From Prorocentrum cordatum (Eukaryota > Sar > Dinophyceae > Prorocentrales > Prorocentraceae): a DNA stretch of 64,000 nucleotides. Both the position numbers and the translations under genes were made by a program. The stretch lies in assembly GCA_963575745.1 (NCBI GenBank), contig CAUYUJ010007491.1, forward strand, positions 453,244-517,243, given 5' to 3'. A model generated the notes under the pieces. It was not told the origin of the DNA. It saw only the letters and a program-made list of their open reading frames with translations, and searched no databases. Positions 10,807 to 21,137 of the stretch are shown here, one piece after another (the stretch's first letter is position 1; each line of letters opens with the position of its first letter).

Positions 10807-11663
10807 TCCAGAAGGCCTGGCAAGGCGGCGGGGCGGCACGATACGACACGAAGGCCGCGCATCCATGAAGGACGCGTGGGCAGAGAGCGCGGTCAACAAG
10901 TTGCCAGGGCCGCGTCTGGCGCGCCAAGCAGGGGGAAGGGGGAGAGCAGGGGGAAAGAGAGAGAGAGAGAGGGAGGTCGGGAGAGGGTGGAAACAACAAA
11001 AGCTTCCTGCACTCGCGTGATCCAGCTTGTGCAGGGATTGTGCCCCTTGTTGCCTGGGTCTGCCTCTGCGCCTCTGCCCGCCCCCAATGCAGGGGCCCAG
11101 GGACGCACAGATAAATACACACACAAACAGTGGGATTCCCCATACTTTCCCATATCTTCAGGGGAATCGACGATTCATTGTGTCTATGTGTATGTGTTCC
11201 CCCTCCTACGCGCCCTGTCTCCCCAATTAGTGCTTTGCGCGGCCCGCCTAGCTCTTAACCGGAAGAGGCTCGCTCTCGACCCGCAGACCAAAAAGTGTTT
11301 TCCCCCGGCCTCCTGACCCACGGCGGCGCGCAGCGCGAAACGCCTCGAGGGACCGCGCGCCGCCGGGGCCTACCTCTCGCACGGCCCGGCGCCTCCCGCG
11401 CCTCTGGCGCGGGGCGACGCCCGGCGCGGAGCCCGCGGCGCCCGCCCCGCCCGCGCGGCGCAGAGGCGGCGGCCACGCCGCGCGCGACGCCGAGCGGCCC
11501 CGCCCCGCGCGCGCCACGCCACGCCGCGCGCGACGCCGATCGCGTGACGCCCACGCCGATCGCCGCGACGCGCGCGCGGCCACGATCGCGCGCGACGCCG
11601 ATCGCACGCGCCACGCCGGGTCGACGGCTCAAAGATGGGGCCCTGCAGGGCTGGGGCGCGTAC

Positions 11664-11752
11664 TTGCCCTCACTCGGACGTCCGTCCCCCGTGCATGTTT
11701 CGGCTTCGTACGTTCTTGTCGCCCGGAAAAAAACACGTCCGAGCGATGCCAA
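11664..11752 (-). mobile_element. Introner-like short TIR element, copy 1 (89 bp)
   Basis: On the minus strand it begins GGCATCGCTCGGACGTGTTT and ends in CGGACGTCCGAGTGAGGGCAAG, whose last part mirrors the start. It shares the interior motif GAAACATGCAC with the 42.2-kb copy but is shorter. Read on the minus strand the first dinucleotide after G is GC and the last is AG, the form of a dinoflagellate GC-AG intron. Confidence 0.6.
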
Positions 11753-12044
11753 CGTAAGGACGAGACGAGACGAGACGAAGGCCGGAGCGTCCTGGAGGAC
11801 GGCCCCTCTAGCAGCACGTCGGGGGCGCCGCAGCGCCGAAATCAGATGTCCATCACCAGCAAGTTCGCCTTCCTGTTCCCGGCTCGCCGATCTGGGAGCT
11901 GTGGCATCTGAGGACGAGGGGCCCCTAGGCAAAGGGCGAGACGAGGGACGGGTCCCTGACGACAAGGAGCCTGAAGCAAAGGGCGAGGGGCCCGGCCCGG
12001 AGGGCGAGGGGCCCCGAGGACGAGAGCCGGGGCCCCGAGGACGA

Positions 12045-12166
12045 GGTGCCTCACCCTCCCTGTCGACAAGGGTCCCCTCCCTCAGGGCCCCCTCGGTTCC
12101 CCGCGGTGCCTCACCCTCCCTGTCCTCAAGGGTCCCCTCCCTCAGGGCCCCCTCGGTTCCCCGCAG
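12045..12166. repeat. ~61-bp tandem duplication, two copies
   Basis: The segment beginning GGTGCCTCACCCTCCCTGTC and ending in GGTTCCCCGC occurs twice head to tail with only a few mismatches. Its relation to any coding sequence is unknown. Confidence 0.8.
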
Positions 12167-12169
12167 AGG

Positions 12170-13050
12170 CCCCGAGGAGCCCGCCGTCGCCCCACGGACC
12201 CCCGCAGAGCCCCCCGTCGCCGCGGCGGCCCGCCGTCGCCGCGGCCGCCAGCGGGCCCACCCCGCGCCCTATAGGCAGCCACGGGCAGCCGCGGCGGCCG
12301 CGCCGCCCGCGGCAGCCCCGCAGCCCGCGCGCGGCGCGGCGCACGGGCGCCGGAGCCGCTCGGCAGCGCACGGCACGGCGCGGCAGCGCCGGCGCGCGGC
12401 CGCTGCGTCTCCGCCCGTTCGTCGCCGAGCTCCGGGCTCGCCTCGGCCCCTGCTCCACGAGACGCCGCTCGGCAGCGCACGGGCGGCAGCGCCAGCGCGC
12501 GGCCGGCGCCGTCCGCCCACGCGCGTCGCCGAGAGCCGGGCAGGGCCTCCGGAGGGGCCCCAAACGAAGCAGACAGCGTGCCACAAGCCGACGGACGGCC
12601 CCACCTCGGCGCTCGTGGCGGGGAGGAGCGCCAGCGCCGTGGGGCCCGGCAGTCGGAGAGGAGCACCGGGCAAGCGGCGGCCGGCGAGTCGAGATCCGAG
12701 CTCATCTCGGCCCCTCCGGCAGGGGCCGCCAGGCGCTCTTCGCCACCACCGAGCGCCTGGCGGCGACGGCGCCCCTGGGCGCCCTCGGTTGCAGAGGTTC
12801 CTCGGTGCTGGCATCCTCGTGCTAGTCCGTGCCCGTGCCCTTGACCTGCCCGCCCTCGCCTGCCACGTGCCGCCGGCGGCTCCGCTGTCGCGGGAGGGCG
12901 CAGGTGCGGCGACGTGCATGGACCTGCGCGGCGCACGGCAGTCGCCAACTGGGCAGCGGCGGCAACTCCGTGCGGTGCCCCTCTGGGCATGGACACGATG
13001 GCGCGCGAGGGGAACGCAACCGCTTGTGCCAAAATGTCAACGGGGGAAGA
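12170..13050. other. Very GC-rich stretch without a supported gene
   Basis: Open in most frames on both strands, with arginine/alanine/proline-rich translations lacking any recognisable domain. I see no coding evidence. Confidence 0.55.
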
Positions 13051-13054
13051 GCAG

Positions 13055-13160
13055 GAGGGGCAGGAGCAGGAGGAGAAGGAGGAGGAGGAGGGGCAGGAGC
13101 AGGAGCAGGAGGAGGAGGAGGAGGAGGAGGAGGAGGAGGAGGAGGAGGAGGAGGATTACT
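13055..13160. repeat. (GGA)n microsatellite
   Basis: GGA triplets with CAG interruptions, followed by a purine-rich segment. Confidence 0.85.
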
Positions 13161-13849
13161 AGAAGAAGGAGGCGAGGGCAACAGATGACGAGGCCGAAGA
13201 CAAGGGTGTAAGGCACATCCTCGCGAAGTAAGTGAGGAAGGGATGAAGTGTCCCCCCACGAGGCAACATCGCGAACTCTTCAAGGATGAGCATGAAGAGG
13301 ATGATGACGAGGCAGAAGAAGACGATCAGCAGCAGGATGGGTGCCAGGGCCGAGCGAGCGCCGACGAAGCCCGACCTCTCGCCCCGCCTCCCCCGCGAGT
13401 CCGCGGTGAAGATCGGTGCGTAGGGGCTCTCCAGCCCGGCCGCTCTCCTCGGGCCAACGTGGGGCCGTGGGGCGGGCTGGGAGGGAGCGAGCCGGCGAGG
13501 ACTGGCGCGAGGGAGGCGTGGATGGAGCGGGCTCGAGCGAGGGGGTGCGGGCGAGGCTCCCCGACCCGGCCGCCCTCCTCGCCGTGGGAGGGGCACACGG
13601 GAATGGAGCCAGCGACGGAGCGAGCGACGGCGCCTGGCCTCCTCGGGAAAAAGCACGGCGAGCGGCGGCGGCGGACATATTGGACGAGTGCACGTCTCGA
13701 AGACGCGGGCGGGGGCCCGCGCTGCCCCGCCTCGGCCTCTGCTGGCGCTGCTGGCGCCACCCCCTCCGCCTCTGCTGCCCTGCCGGCTGCCGCGCACGCT
13801 GCCCGCTGCTGCGGCGGCCGCGGCCCCTCGCGCCCCTGCCGCCGCTGCC

Positions 13850-14040
13850 GCTCGAGGCTGCCTGCAGGCCACTGACGCCCCAGGCCTCGGAGCACCCACG
13901 AGTCGACCCAGACAGAGGGAGGGAGGGCAGACGGGCCCGCCGCTGCTGCTCGAGGCTGCCTGCAGGCCACTGACGCCCCAGGCCTCGGAGCCTCCAGGAG
14001 TCGACCCAGACAGGGGGAGGGAGGGCAGACGGGCTCGCGA
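13850..14040. repeat. 98-bp tandem duplication
   Basis: The block starting GCTCGAGGCTGCCTGCAGGC at 13850 recurs at 13948 with a few substitutions, running through GTCGACCCAGACAG. The two copies abut exactly. Confidence 0.85.
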
Positions 14041-14252
14041 GAGCGAGGCGAGTGCGGCGTGCAGTCATCGTGCAACCAGAAAAAGGTCACGGCGAGCCTC
14101 GGCCACAACTGGGCTCCCCGCCCTGACTCTGAGGAGCGGCCCGACAACCAGAACCTCTCCTGAGCCCAACGCGGCCCTCATTTCGGCGTCTTGACTGTCA
14201 GGGACGGGGTGAGGACGAGCCTGGAAAGGGGATGCCCTAGCTCAGACCAAAG

Positions 14253-14318
14253 AGGAGGAGGAGGAGGAGGAGGAGGAGGAGGAGGAGGAGGAGGAGGAGG
14301 AGGAGGAGGAGGAGGAGG
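14253..14318. repeat. (GGA)n microsatellite
   Basis: Pure GGA triplets of about 22 units. Confidence 0.9.
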
Positions 14319-14767
14319 GGCATCAACCGACGGGCTGTGATATCGCGCAGGCGAGAGGCTTTCTGTTCTCTCGGGAGCGTGTCGTCTCAGGTCTCTCGGC
14401 CCTCGCGGGCTGCCCACAGGAGGCGAGGGAGCAAATGTCAGTCCTACTCACAGGGGGGCGACAAACTGCGGTCTGTCGCTGACTCAGCACCCTCGACCCA
14501 CCAACCCTCGCGTGGGCGGGCCCACAGCTCAAGCGCTGCAGGAAGTGCTGGCAACCCGCTGCTGTCCCAACCTGAAGGGGGGAGAAGCCGTGGGGTCGGA
14601 CGTAACGTTAGCGAGCTGTGCGTGCAAACGATGCGGATGAGCTTGGCCTGCGCATGATCTCGGACGCAATGCCAGCTCCGAGAAGTGGCACGAAGCTGCT
14701 GCGCTGGGACCACATTCTCCCGCAGGAGACCGACGCCAGCACTGCAGATGGCGACGCCCGGCTCTTA

Positions 14768-15165
14768 CCTCGCGTGCCCCACCTCTCCGAGCAACGACGA
14801 TGCCCCTGTCGCTGCCCGCCCTCCTCGCACGCCGCAGGACACCAGCGGCGCAAATTGCGGCCTCCGTGCAGCGACTGCGCATCCGGCCACTGCCCGACTT
14901 GCTCGCACGCTCTGCTGCCGCCACTGTGGCCGTCGTCCTTCGCTGAGCACTCCCCGATGTCCCCGAGCAACGACAGCGCTTCCGACCTCTGCACGGCCCT
15001 CTCGCACGCGCAGGCGACGGCACTGCCACGGGAGGTGGTCCTGGGCTCCAGGTTCAGCTCCCGCGCCTCGCTGAGGAGCGCAGTAGCTCCCTGCCTCCGT
15101 TCGCCCTTCTCGCTCGCGCTGGTCCTGGCGCCTCAGCTGATCACGCCGAGATTCAGACTCGCTTC
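14768..15165 (-). pseudogene. Decaying PPR units downstream of the PPR stop codon
   Basis: The frame of the 15.17-15.86 kb PPR exon continues past its TAG at 15166-15168 for about 400 bp with one further stop (TGA, in an ...GVIS-stop context). PPR landmarks fade step by step: ASEKGERRQGATALLSEARE, then ACERAVQRSEALSLLGDIGE, then RACEQVGQWPDAQSLHGG, then AACEEGGQRQ. The spacing between these C-E-K/R-G-like landmarks stays near 35 residues. The run ends in GCGAG followed by GTAAGAG, which looks like a canonical donor site. Either the tail is a degenerating array freed by the stop, or the stops are removed by splicing or editing. I favour decay. Confidence 0.75.
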
Positions 15166-15855
15166 CTAGATCTCGCTGAGCAGCATCAAAACCAACTGCC
15201 ACTGATCGCCCTTCTCGCAAACGCATACCGCATCGTTGTAGCTGATGACGCCGGGCTCCAGCTTCGCCAGCCTCATCGCGCCGAGCAGCGCCAAAGCCCG
15301 CTGCCACTGCTCGCCCAACACGCAAGCGCTGATCGCAGCGCTGTAACTGATGACGTTGGGATCCAGCATCGCCTGTCGTATCTCGACGAGCAGCGCCACC
15401 GCTCGCTGCCACTGTTCGCCCTTCCCGCATGCGCTGATACCAGCGCTGTAGCTGGTGACGTCGGGCTCCAGCTTCGACTCCCACATTTCGCTGAGCAGCC
15501 CCAACGCCCTCTGCCACTGCTCGCCCTTCTCGCACGCGCTGATTCCAGCGTTGTAGCTAAAGACGTCAGGTTCCAACTTCGCCTCACACATCTCGCTTAG
15601 GAGTGCCAACGCCCGCTGCCACTGCTCGCCCTTGACGCACGCGCTGATCCCAGCGCTGTAGCTGAATAGGACGCAAGTATGCGTAAATGCACGAGCAACC
15701 TGCTCGTCCAGCATGGCTTCGCACAGGGCACGAAGCCCGTTCCAGTCGATCAGAATGGCGACTCGGCTGATCCTTGGCACGCGAAGTTTAGAATCCATCG
15801 CAATTGGCTGATGGGCTGATTGGTTGCCGGAGGGACCACTTTGAAAGAGACCCAC
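15166..15855 (-). CDS. PPR exon K: four full PPR units plus a truncated fifth
   Basis: Open for 229 residues on the minus strand. An N-terminal part (possible start ATG at 15796-15798, MDSKLRVPRI) precedes four complete 35-residue PPR units and a partial fifth that ends in LLSEI at the TAG. Units match the pattern SYNAGISACEKGEQWQRALA, the helix-turn-helix repeat of organelle RNA-binding PPR proteins; dinoflagellates carry expanded families. Two interpretations fit. It could be the last exon of the 30-kb PPR locus, entered through the acceptor TATTCAG just before the first SYSAG (about 15667), or a small independent gene starting at the ATG. Sequence upstream of the first unit does not resemble PPR. 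Specific RNA target and organelle are unknown. Confidence 0.75.
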   Translation of the reverse strand: MGLFQSGPSGNQSAHQPIAMDSKLRVPRISRVAILIDWNGLRALCEAMLDEQVARAFTHTCVLFSYSAGISACVKGEQWQRALALLSEMCEAKLEPDVFSYNAGISACEKGEQWQRALGLLSEMWESKLEPDVTSYSAGISACGKGEQWQRAVALLVEIRQAMLDPNVISYSAAISACVLGEQWQRALALLGAMRLAKLEPGVISYNDAVCVCEKGDQWQLVLMLLSEI

Positions 15856-15879
15856 AAGGGTTTTAGAGGACTCCCCCTA

Positions 15880-16200
15880 CGTCTGTCGTTTCCTGCTCCT
15901 GTCAGCAAAAGCTGGTTGCTTCGCATGATGCTGCGTCAGGCTTCTGGCCCCGACTTGCTGCTTAGCGTTAATGGCTGCTGCTGTTGATTTCCAATGCCGC
16001 TTGCTTCTGCTGGCTGATGCGGACTCACGATGATGCTGACTGGTGCTGCTGCTGCTGAACGCTGCTCTTGCTGCTGTGTGGTGCGAATCTCCTCTCGCTG
16101 CTGACGCTGCTGGGTCTGCTGCTTGCTTGCTGCGTCCGCTGGCCTGTCCAGTCCTCCTGCCCCGCTGATTGCTGGGACTTGCCTCTCTGGGCATCTACCC
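15880..16200. repeat. TGCTGCT-rich tract (intronic type)
   Basis: Imperfect CTG/TGCTGG-rich sequence on the plus strand, similar in composition to 33440-33930, 36300-36480 and 41900-42060. No gene is supported. Confidence 0.55.
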
Positions 16201-16399
16201 CTCCCAGCCCTGCTGCTGCTGCCTCTGCTGATTCCTGGCCGCCGTCGCTGACTCACCCTGTCTTGGCCTCTCGGGGCTGCGTCTCTCGGGGCGCTCATTG
16301 GCTCTCTCGTGTGCATCTCCTGGGGGCGGGTCTCGGGGGCCATCTGGGAGCCCCGTGGGCCTCGTGAGCCTCTTCGGGCCCTGGGGGCCGTCACGAAGG

Positions 16400-17240
16400 G
16401 TCTTGGGCCGTCTTCGGGCAGTCGTCATCGATCAGAGCGATAATCGTCATCGTCATCGATGATCGCATCTGGGCGGACCAGAGCGATCTGGGGCCATCTT
16501 CGGGCAGTCTCAGAGCCGATCGTCGTCGCCATCGCCACCGCGTCTGGGCGGGCCAGAGCGATCTGGGGCCATCATTGGAGCGCCGTCGGCCCTCTTGGGG
16601 GCTCTTGTGGGCCTCTTGGATTCCCACCGAAATGCCTGGGGCCCTTCTCGGAGCCATCCTGAGCTGACCAGCCTAGCAAGCAAGAAAGCACGCAAGCAAG
16701 CAGCTGTTCACGCCCAGGATGGCGGCTCGAAGACAGGCGACAGGCGTGCTGGCCCTTCCGGTGAAACCGCTGAGAAGGACAATGTGCGAAGCAAGCTAAG
16801 ACGAAGCGAGGACGAAGGCAAATTCGGATGAAGATAAAACGAGAATCTCTGAGATGCGGCGGCCTCGGGGGATGTCTCGGGCGCCACGGCCCCCTCAGAG
16901 AAATCCGGATCGCTCTGAGAGCGTTCCGGAACGCTCTGGAGAGGATTTATCCTCGTCCTAGCCCCATCCGACAAGAGACTCGATTTGCGGCAGCTCTGAT
17001 TCGCGAGATACAGCGAGACGCTTATTGGTGAGACTATGCGGGAACTCTTGTTGGCGAGCGTGCAGCGACCCTTGCGGAGAGTTGAACTTCGTCGGGAAGT
17101 CCTGCGGATGTTGACGATCTCCAGGGCCGGTTTGGCATCTCTGGAGCACGAGAGCGGCGCCCTCTCCTCGGAGCGTGGGCCTCTTCGACTTCGTTGGAAG
17201 ACTCTGCTGGTCACTCCTCCAGGCCCTTCGAAGCCGTGAC
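16400..17240. other. Intron-like spacer without a gene
   Basis: Contains a partial duplication of a block around TCTGGGCGGACCAGAGCGAT (16466 and 16541) followed by unique sequence. Nothing supports a gene. Confidence 0.5.
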
Positions 17241-17544
17241 CCTAGGCGGAGAATGCTACGCACGCAAGATTGACAAAACTCCGATGAGGGATTTGTCGAG
17301 GTCCCTCACCGCAGCCGTATCGATGCCTCTGCGCGCCAGCCTGGCACGGTCTTGGGCTGGCCAGGTGCCTCTGAGCACGTCTGAGGGGCGCTCGGCGCCT
17401 GCTGGACGCTCATCTGGCTGGCCTGGAACCGTGTGGAAGTCGCACCAAGTGGTCGGGGGCCGCTGGCCCCGGCCCCGTCGGAGCCGACTGCAGTCACTCG
17501 GTAGGCCTCTCGTGCGCGCTGCTCAAAGCACTGCGACCAGGAAA

Positions 17545-17651
17545 GATAATGTTGGACTCCAGCTTAGCCTCCCGCATCTCGCAAAGCAGCGCCAAAGCCC
17601 GCTGCCACTGCTCGCCCTTCTCGCACGCGCTGATACCAGCGCTGTAGCTGA
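17545..17651 (-). CDS. PPR exon J: one PPR unit
   Basis: One 35-residue unit on the minus strand, SYSAGISACEKGEQWQRALA followed by LLCEMREAKLESNII. It is preceded by an acceptor CCCTAG and, just before that, the hairpin CGTGGAC-GAA-GTCCACG. The donor side (after ATCTTTCCTGG) is unclear, and I cannot place a splice site in phase with exon K. Confidence 0.7.
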
Positions 17652-17663
17652 CTAGGGCGAACC

Positions 17664-17680
17664 CGTGGACTTCGTCCACG
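17664..17680 (-). promoter_or_regulatory. Hairpin immediately upstream of a PPR 3' splice site
   Basis: CGTGGAC and GTCCACG are perfect 7-bp arms around GAA. The same block recurs before PPR exons F (with one mismatch) and D (8-bp arms), always followed by GGGTCAGCC or similar and then the AG. It may aid acceptor recognition or be an inherited piece of the inserted intron. Confidence 0.5.
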
Positions 17681-17789
17681 TCATCTTGGGCCAGTCTTGG
17701 CTCGAAAAGGCCGTCTTGGGCCTGTCTTCGCTCGAAATGGCGAGAAGGTGGAAATCTTTCAGAAACCATAGAAGAATCAATGATTTCGT

Positions 17790-20190
17790 TTGCCGCGGCT
17801 CGTCTGGAGAGTCTTCGAGCGGTCTTGGGCCGTCTCGGAGGCCCTCTTGGACCGCTTCCTTCTCTTCGTCCACCTTCCGCTCTACCTCCGCCTAGACAGC
17901 CTTCGGAGCGTCACAGACGGCTATGATGGATCTGTGTACGTCTCGCCGCTTGTCAATTTTGAAAGCACCTGGGGCCTTGAAAAAAGTCACACGGAGGGCT
18001 CTGGTGACTTTTTCCGATTGCCTCTTCGAAGCATGATGGCGGGCGCTGCCGTCTCCTTGGGAACGGTGACTGGGCCTCTCGGGGTTTCTTTTCGAGCTCC
18101 TGAGGGCCTGTTGGGGCCTCGTTGGCTGTCTTGCGGCCTCCTAGGGGCCTCTTGGGGCCCTCTTGGGCCGTCTTTCGGCCTCCTGGGGGCCTTTTCTCTC
18201 GAAATTGTTTGGGGCGCCTCTGCGGCCGTTCCCGGGCTGTCCCCCCGATCCTCTTCCGGGGGACAGCCCAGGAAATCTATTGTGCTTGCGTGCTGTGCGT
18301 GCGTGCTCCTGTGTGAGATGTCGGAAGGGTGTCCCGACGTCACCGCTCGCTCTTGGGAGCTGTGCCTGGGAGAGCTCTCTACGCTGCGTCTCGCTTTTGG
18401 GAGCCTTGGTGAGATGAGCTTTGTACTTCACCGATCGCTCTTTTAGTGGGCGCCTCTCGGCCTGTTTGGTGGTCCTTGTGGGGGTCTTTTTAGGGCCATT
18501 CTGAATTTTTGTTTGGGCTGCTCTGGGAGCGTTTTGGAACGTTGTGGAGCCTTTTTGGGCCGTCACGGGGTGTCCGGGAGGCCTTGGACCGTCTCGGAGC
18601 TCTCTTGAGGCTGCCTGAGGCCGTCTTGGGAGCCTCTTGGGGCCCCCTCGGAGCTCTCTTGGGGCTGTCTTGGGGTTCTGTGAGGCCGTTTCAAAGCTCT
18701 CTGGCGTCGTCTTGGGGCTCTTGTGGGCCGTCTTGGAGCCCTCTTAGGGGCCGCTGGCGTCTTCTTGGGGCGATTTGGGAGGCCTCTTGGCTTCTCCTGG
18801 GCCGCTGAGGAGCACACAAGGCGAGCATGCTGAAAATATACGTTTTCCCATGAGAATTTGACGATTTGTGTCTCTTTGGCGTGAGCTCGAGGCCCTCTTG
18901 GGGCGTCTTTGCGGCCTCTTGGATCGTCGTGGAGCCCCCCCCTCCGGAAGGCTTCGGGCTCTCTTGGGCCGTCTCGGGACCCACTGAGGCCGTCTTGGAG
19001 CGCTCTTGGACGGTCTGGCAACCCCTCTGGAGCGCCTCTGGGACCGGCCTGAGCGATTCGGCCCCGTGGTGGCACACGAGGCGATCTTGTGCACACGAGG
19101 CCCTGTGAACCATTCTCGCACGCAGATACACTGGCCATGTAGGAGAGACGAGTGCGAACCCGTCGAAAATCCACGGCCCGCAGGTCCAGGCGTTGGTCCC
19201 GAACGCGCACGTGTCGCCGAGGCCTGCGGAAGGGCAGGGCGCAGTGGAGGAAAGCCCTTCGGACCGTGTCCGGGACCTCCAGTCCTGGGTCGGGATCGCA
19301 GTCGGCGTGATTCAATGGCAAAAACCGTCAGGTTTTCACTAAGCGCGTCAAGGCTGGGCGCGATTAGCGAAAGCCCGATGCTTTCTAAGGCGTGTCGAAG
19401 TTTCCAAACGGAAGAAGAGGTCGATGGGAAGGTGGAATCAGAATCGGCTAGAAGTCCTTGGGCTCGGAGGCCGTGGCTGGGGCCCTCTGGGACCGTGTCT
19501 GGGGCTTCTTGGGGCGTCTTGGGGCCATCTTGGGGGTCTCGGGCCGTTTCGGAGGTCACTTTGGGACCTCTTGGGCGGTATCTTGGGCCCTTCTTGGGGG
19601 TCTTGGGGCCATCTTGGGGGTCTCGGGCCGTTTCGGAGGTCGCTTTGGCCCCGCTCGGGCGGGATCAGTGGCCCGGTCGGGGCTGACTTCGCAGTCACTT
19701 GAAGCTCTCGTTGGCCGTCTCGGGGCCCTCTTGGGCCGTCTACGGGGCATCTCGGGCCGTCTACGGGCCTTCTCGGGCCTTCTGGGGGTCCTCCTGGGGC
19801 CCTCTAGGACCGGGGGCGATCTGGGACCCCCCCAGGGCCATCCTGGGCCGTTGTGAGCCCGAAATGGCGGGAACAAAAAAACCCTCGAAACCTTCGGAAA
19901 ACGCACAAGTGTTGCCCCTTGGCGCCGTCCATGCGGTCCTCGGGGGCCGTCTCTGAAGCCTTTTTGGGCCGTCGTGGGGCTCCGGTCGGGTTGGCTTCGA
20001 CCCTCTTGGACGTCTGTGAGGCCGTCTTGGGGCGATCTGGGGGTCCTGGAGCCGTCGGCGTGCGCTCCAGGGGCCTCCTGGGGCCGTCGAGGAGCGACCC
20101 GGAAGCTCTCCGGGCGGCCCGCGGGCTCTCTGGGCGGCCCTGGGTGCTGCCACTGCTTCAATTAGTCGCGCGCGCTTCGCCCGGAATTGT
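17790..20190. repeat. Degenerate CTTGGGGCCGTC spacer repeat
   Basis: Long non-coding tract built of variants of GGGCCGTCTTGGGGCCTCTT with 15-20-bp quasi-periodicity and no strict unit length. It fills PPR introns here and also 16440-16660, 26745-27290, 27830-28700, 29560-29900, 32045-33060, 33935-34530, 39700-40370 and 41035-41330. AT-rich words such as CGTTTTCCCATGAGAA or AAAACCGTCAGGTTTT punctuate it. Confidence 0.75.
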
Positions 20191-20198
20191 AATACAGA

Positions 20199-20305
20199 TA
20201 TGACGTTGGGCTCCAGCTTCGTCTCCCTCACCTCGCTGAGCAAAGCCAATGCCTGCTGCCACTGCTCGCCCTTCCCGCACGCGCTGATCCCAGCGTTATA
20301 GCTGA
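20199..20305 (-). CDS. PPR exon I: one PPR unit
   Basis: One minus-strand unit reading SYNAGISACGKGEQWQQALA, then LLSEVRETKLEPNVIS. Its acceptor region is duplicated (see 20292-20337). The flank after the unit, ATTACAATTCCGGGCGAAGC, resembles the donor regions of exons B, C and F, but the reading phase differs by two bases, so the junction with exon J cannot be reconciled from this sequence. Confidence 0.65.
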
Positions 20306-20337
20306 CTCGTGCGAAGCGTTATAGCTGACTCGTGCGA
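20292..20337 (-). repeat. 23-bp perfect tandem duplication spanning a 3' splice site
   Basis: Positions 20292-20314 and 20315-20337 are identical. Each copy contains the intron end ACGAG followed by the exon start TCAGCTATAACGCT, so the minus-strand transcript has two candidate 3' splice sites 23 nt apart. Because 23 is not a multiple of three, use of the upstream site would shift frame. Confidence 0.9.
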
Positions 20338-20639
20338 ATCTGGGGGTCAAATGCACGGTGGGCAGAACCATCCTCTGCCTCAGAAATAGGGTGGCCCGAC
20401 GACGCGATACGAAATTTCACCAGCCCTTCGGGCGGCAGGTGGTCTAACGAGGGTCTCTTTCCTCTTCCACAACCCCTCTTCGCTTCGGGGACGGGAGCCC
20501 TCCCCCTCCCCTCCCTGAGGTTTTCGGGGAGGGGGTCGCGACGTGTCGGAGGCTCCTGCTTCTGCTATTGGGAGAGCCATTTTCTGCCACTCCTCACGAG
20601 GATCGTGCCCCCCGAAGGGGGGGACGCAAATCTAGTACC

Positions 20640-21115
20640 CCCACTCTTTTGACCGACCGCCTCCAAGATGGCCCCAGGAGGCCTTCCAGGGCTCCCAGGA
20701 GGCTCCCAAGAGGGCCTAAAGGGCGCCCCAAGAAGCCCCAAGAGGCCTTCAAAGGCACCCGAGAAGCCCCTAAGAGGCCCCCGAGCGGCCCCCGAGGGGC
20801 CTCAGAGAGCCTAAGGTGACCTTCGAGATGGTTCAAGATAGCCCAAGCTAGCTCCAGATGGCTCCCATGATGCTCCAAGAGGCCCCAAGACCGCTCGACT
20901 GCTCAAGATCGCCAGGGAGCCTCCCCAGGTTGCTTGAGATGCCCAAGTCCTTCAAAAACGTAGTAAATGAATCTACCTTTCTCGCCCTCTTGCTTTCGAT
21001 GGCCTTCCGGGGCCTCAAGAAGCCTCCAAGATGGCTCAAGGGGGCCCCAAGACAGGCCCCAGAGAGTCCCGAGAGCGCCCCGAGAGAGCTCCAAGATGGG
21101 CCCAAGAGGCAATTT
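20640..21115. repeat. Spacer repeat in inverted orientation
   Basis: Same motif family as 17790-20190 but as its complement on the plus strand (CCCCAAGAGGCCTTC). It abuts the 3' end of the copia-like relic at 21138, so the strand switch may mark an insertion or inversion boundary. Confidence 0.65.
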
Positions 21116-21137
21116 TAGGCACTCTCGAGAGGCGACG

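Noticed and set aside
11295-13211. 638-codon plus-strand open frame
   Set aside because: Extremely GC-rich Arg/Ala/Pro-rich translation, equally long frames antisense, contains a tandem duplication and a GGA array; no domain.
20574-20590. GAGAGCCATTTTCTG as a spliced-leader relic
   Set aside because: Only AGCCATTTT matches; the diagnostic GGCTCAAG end is absent.
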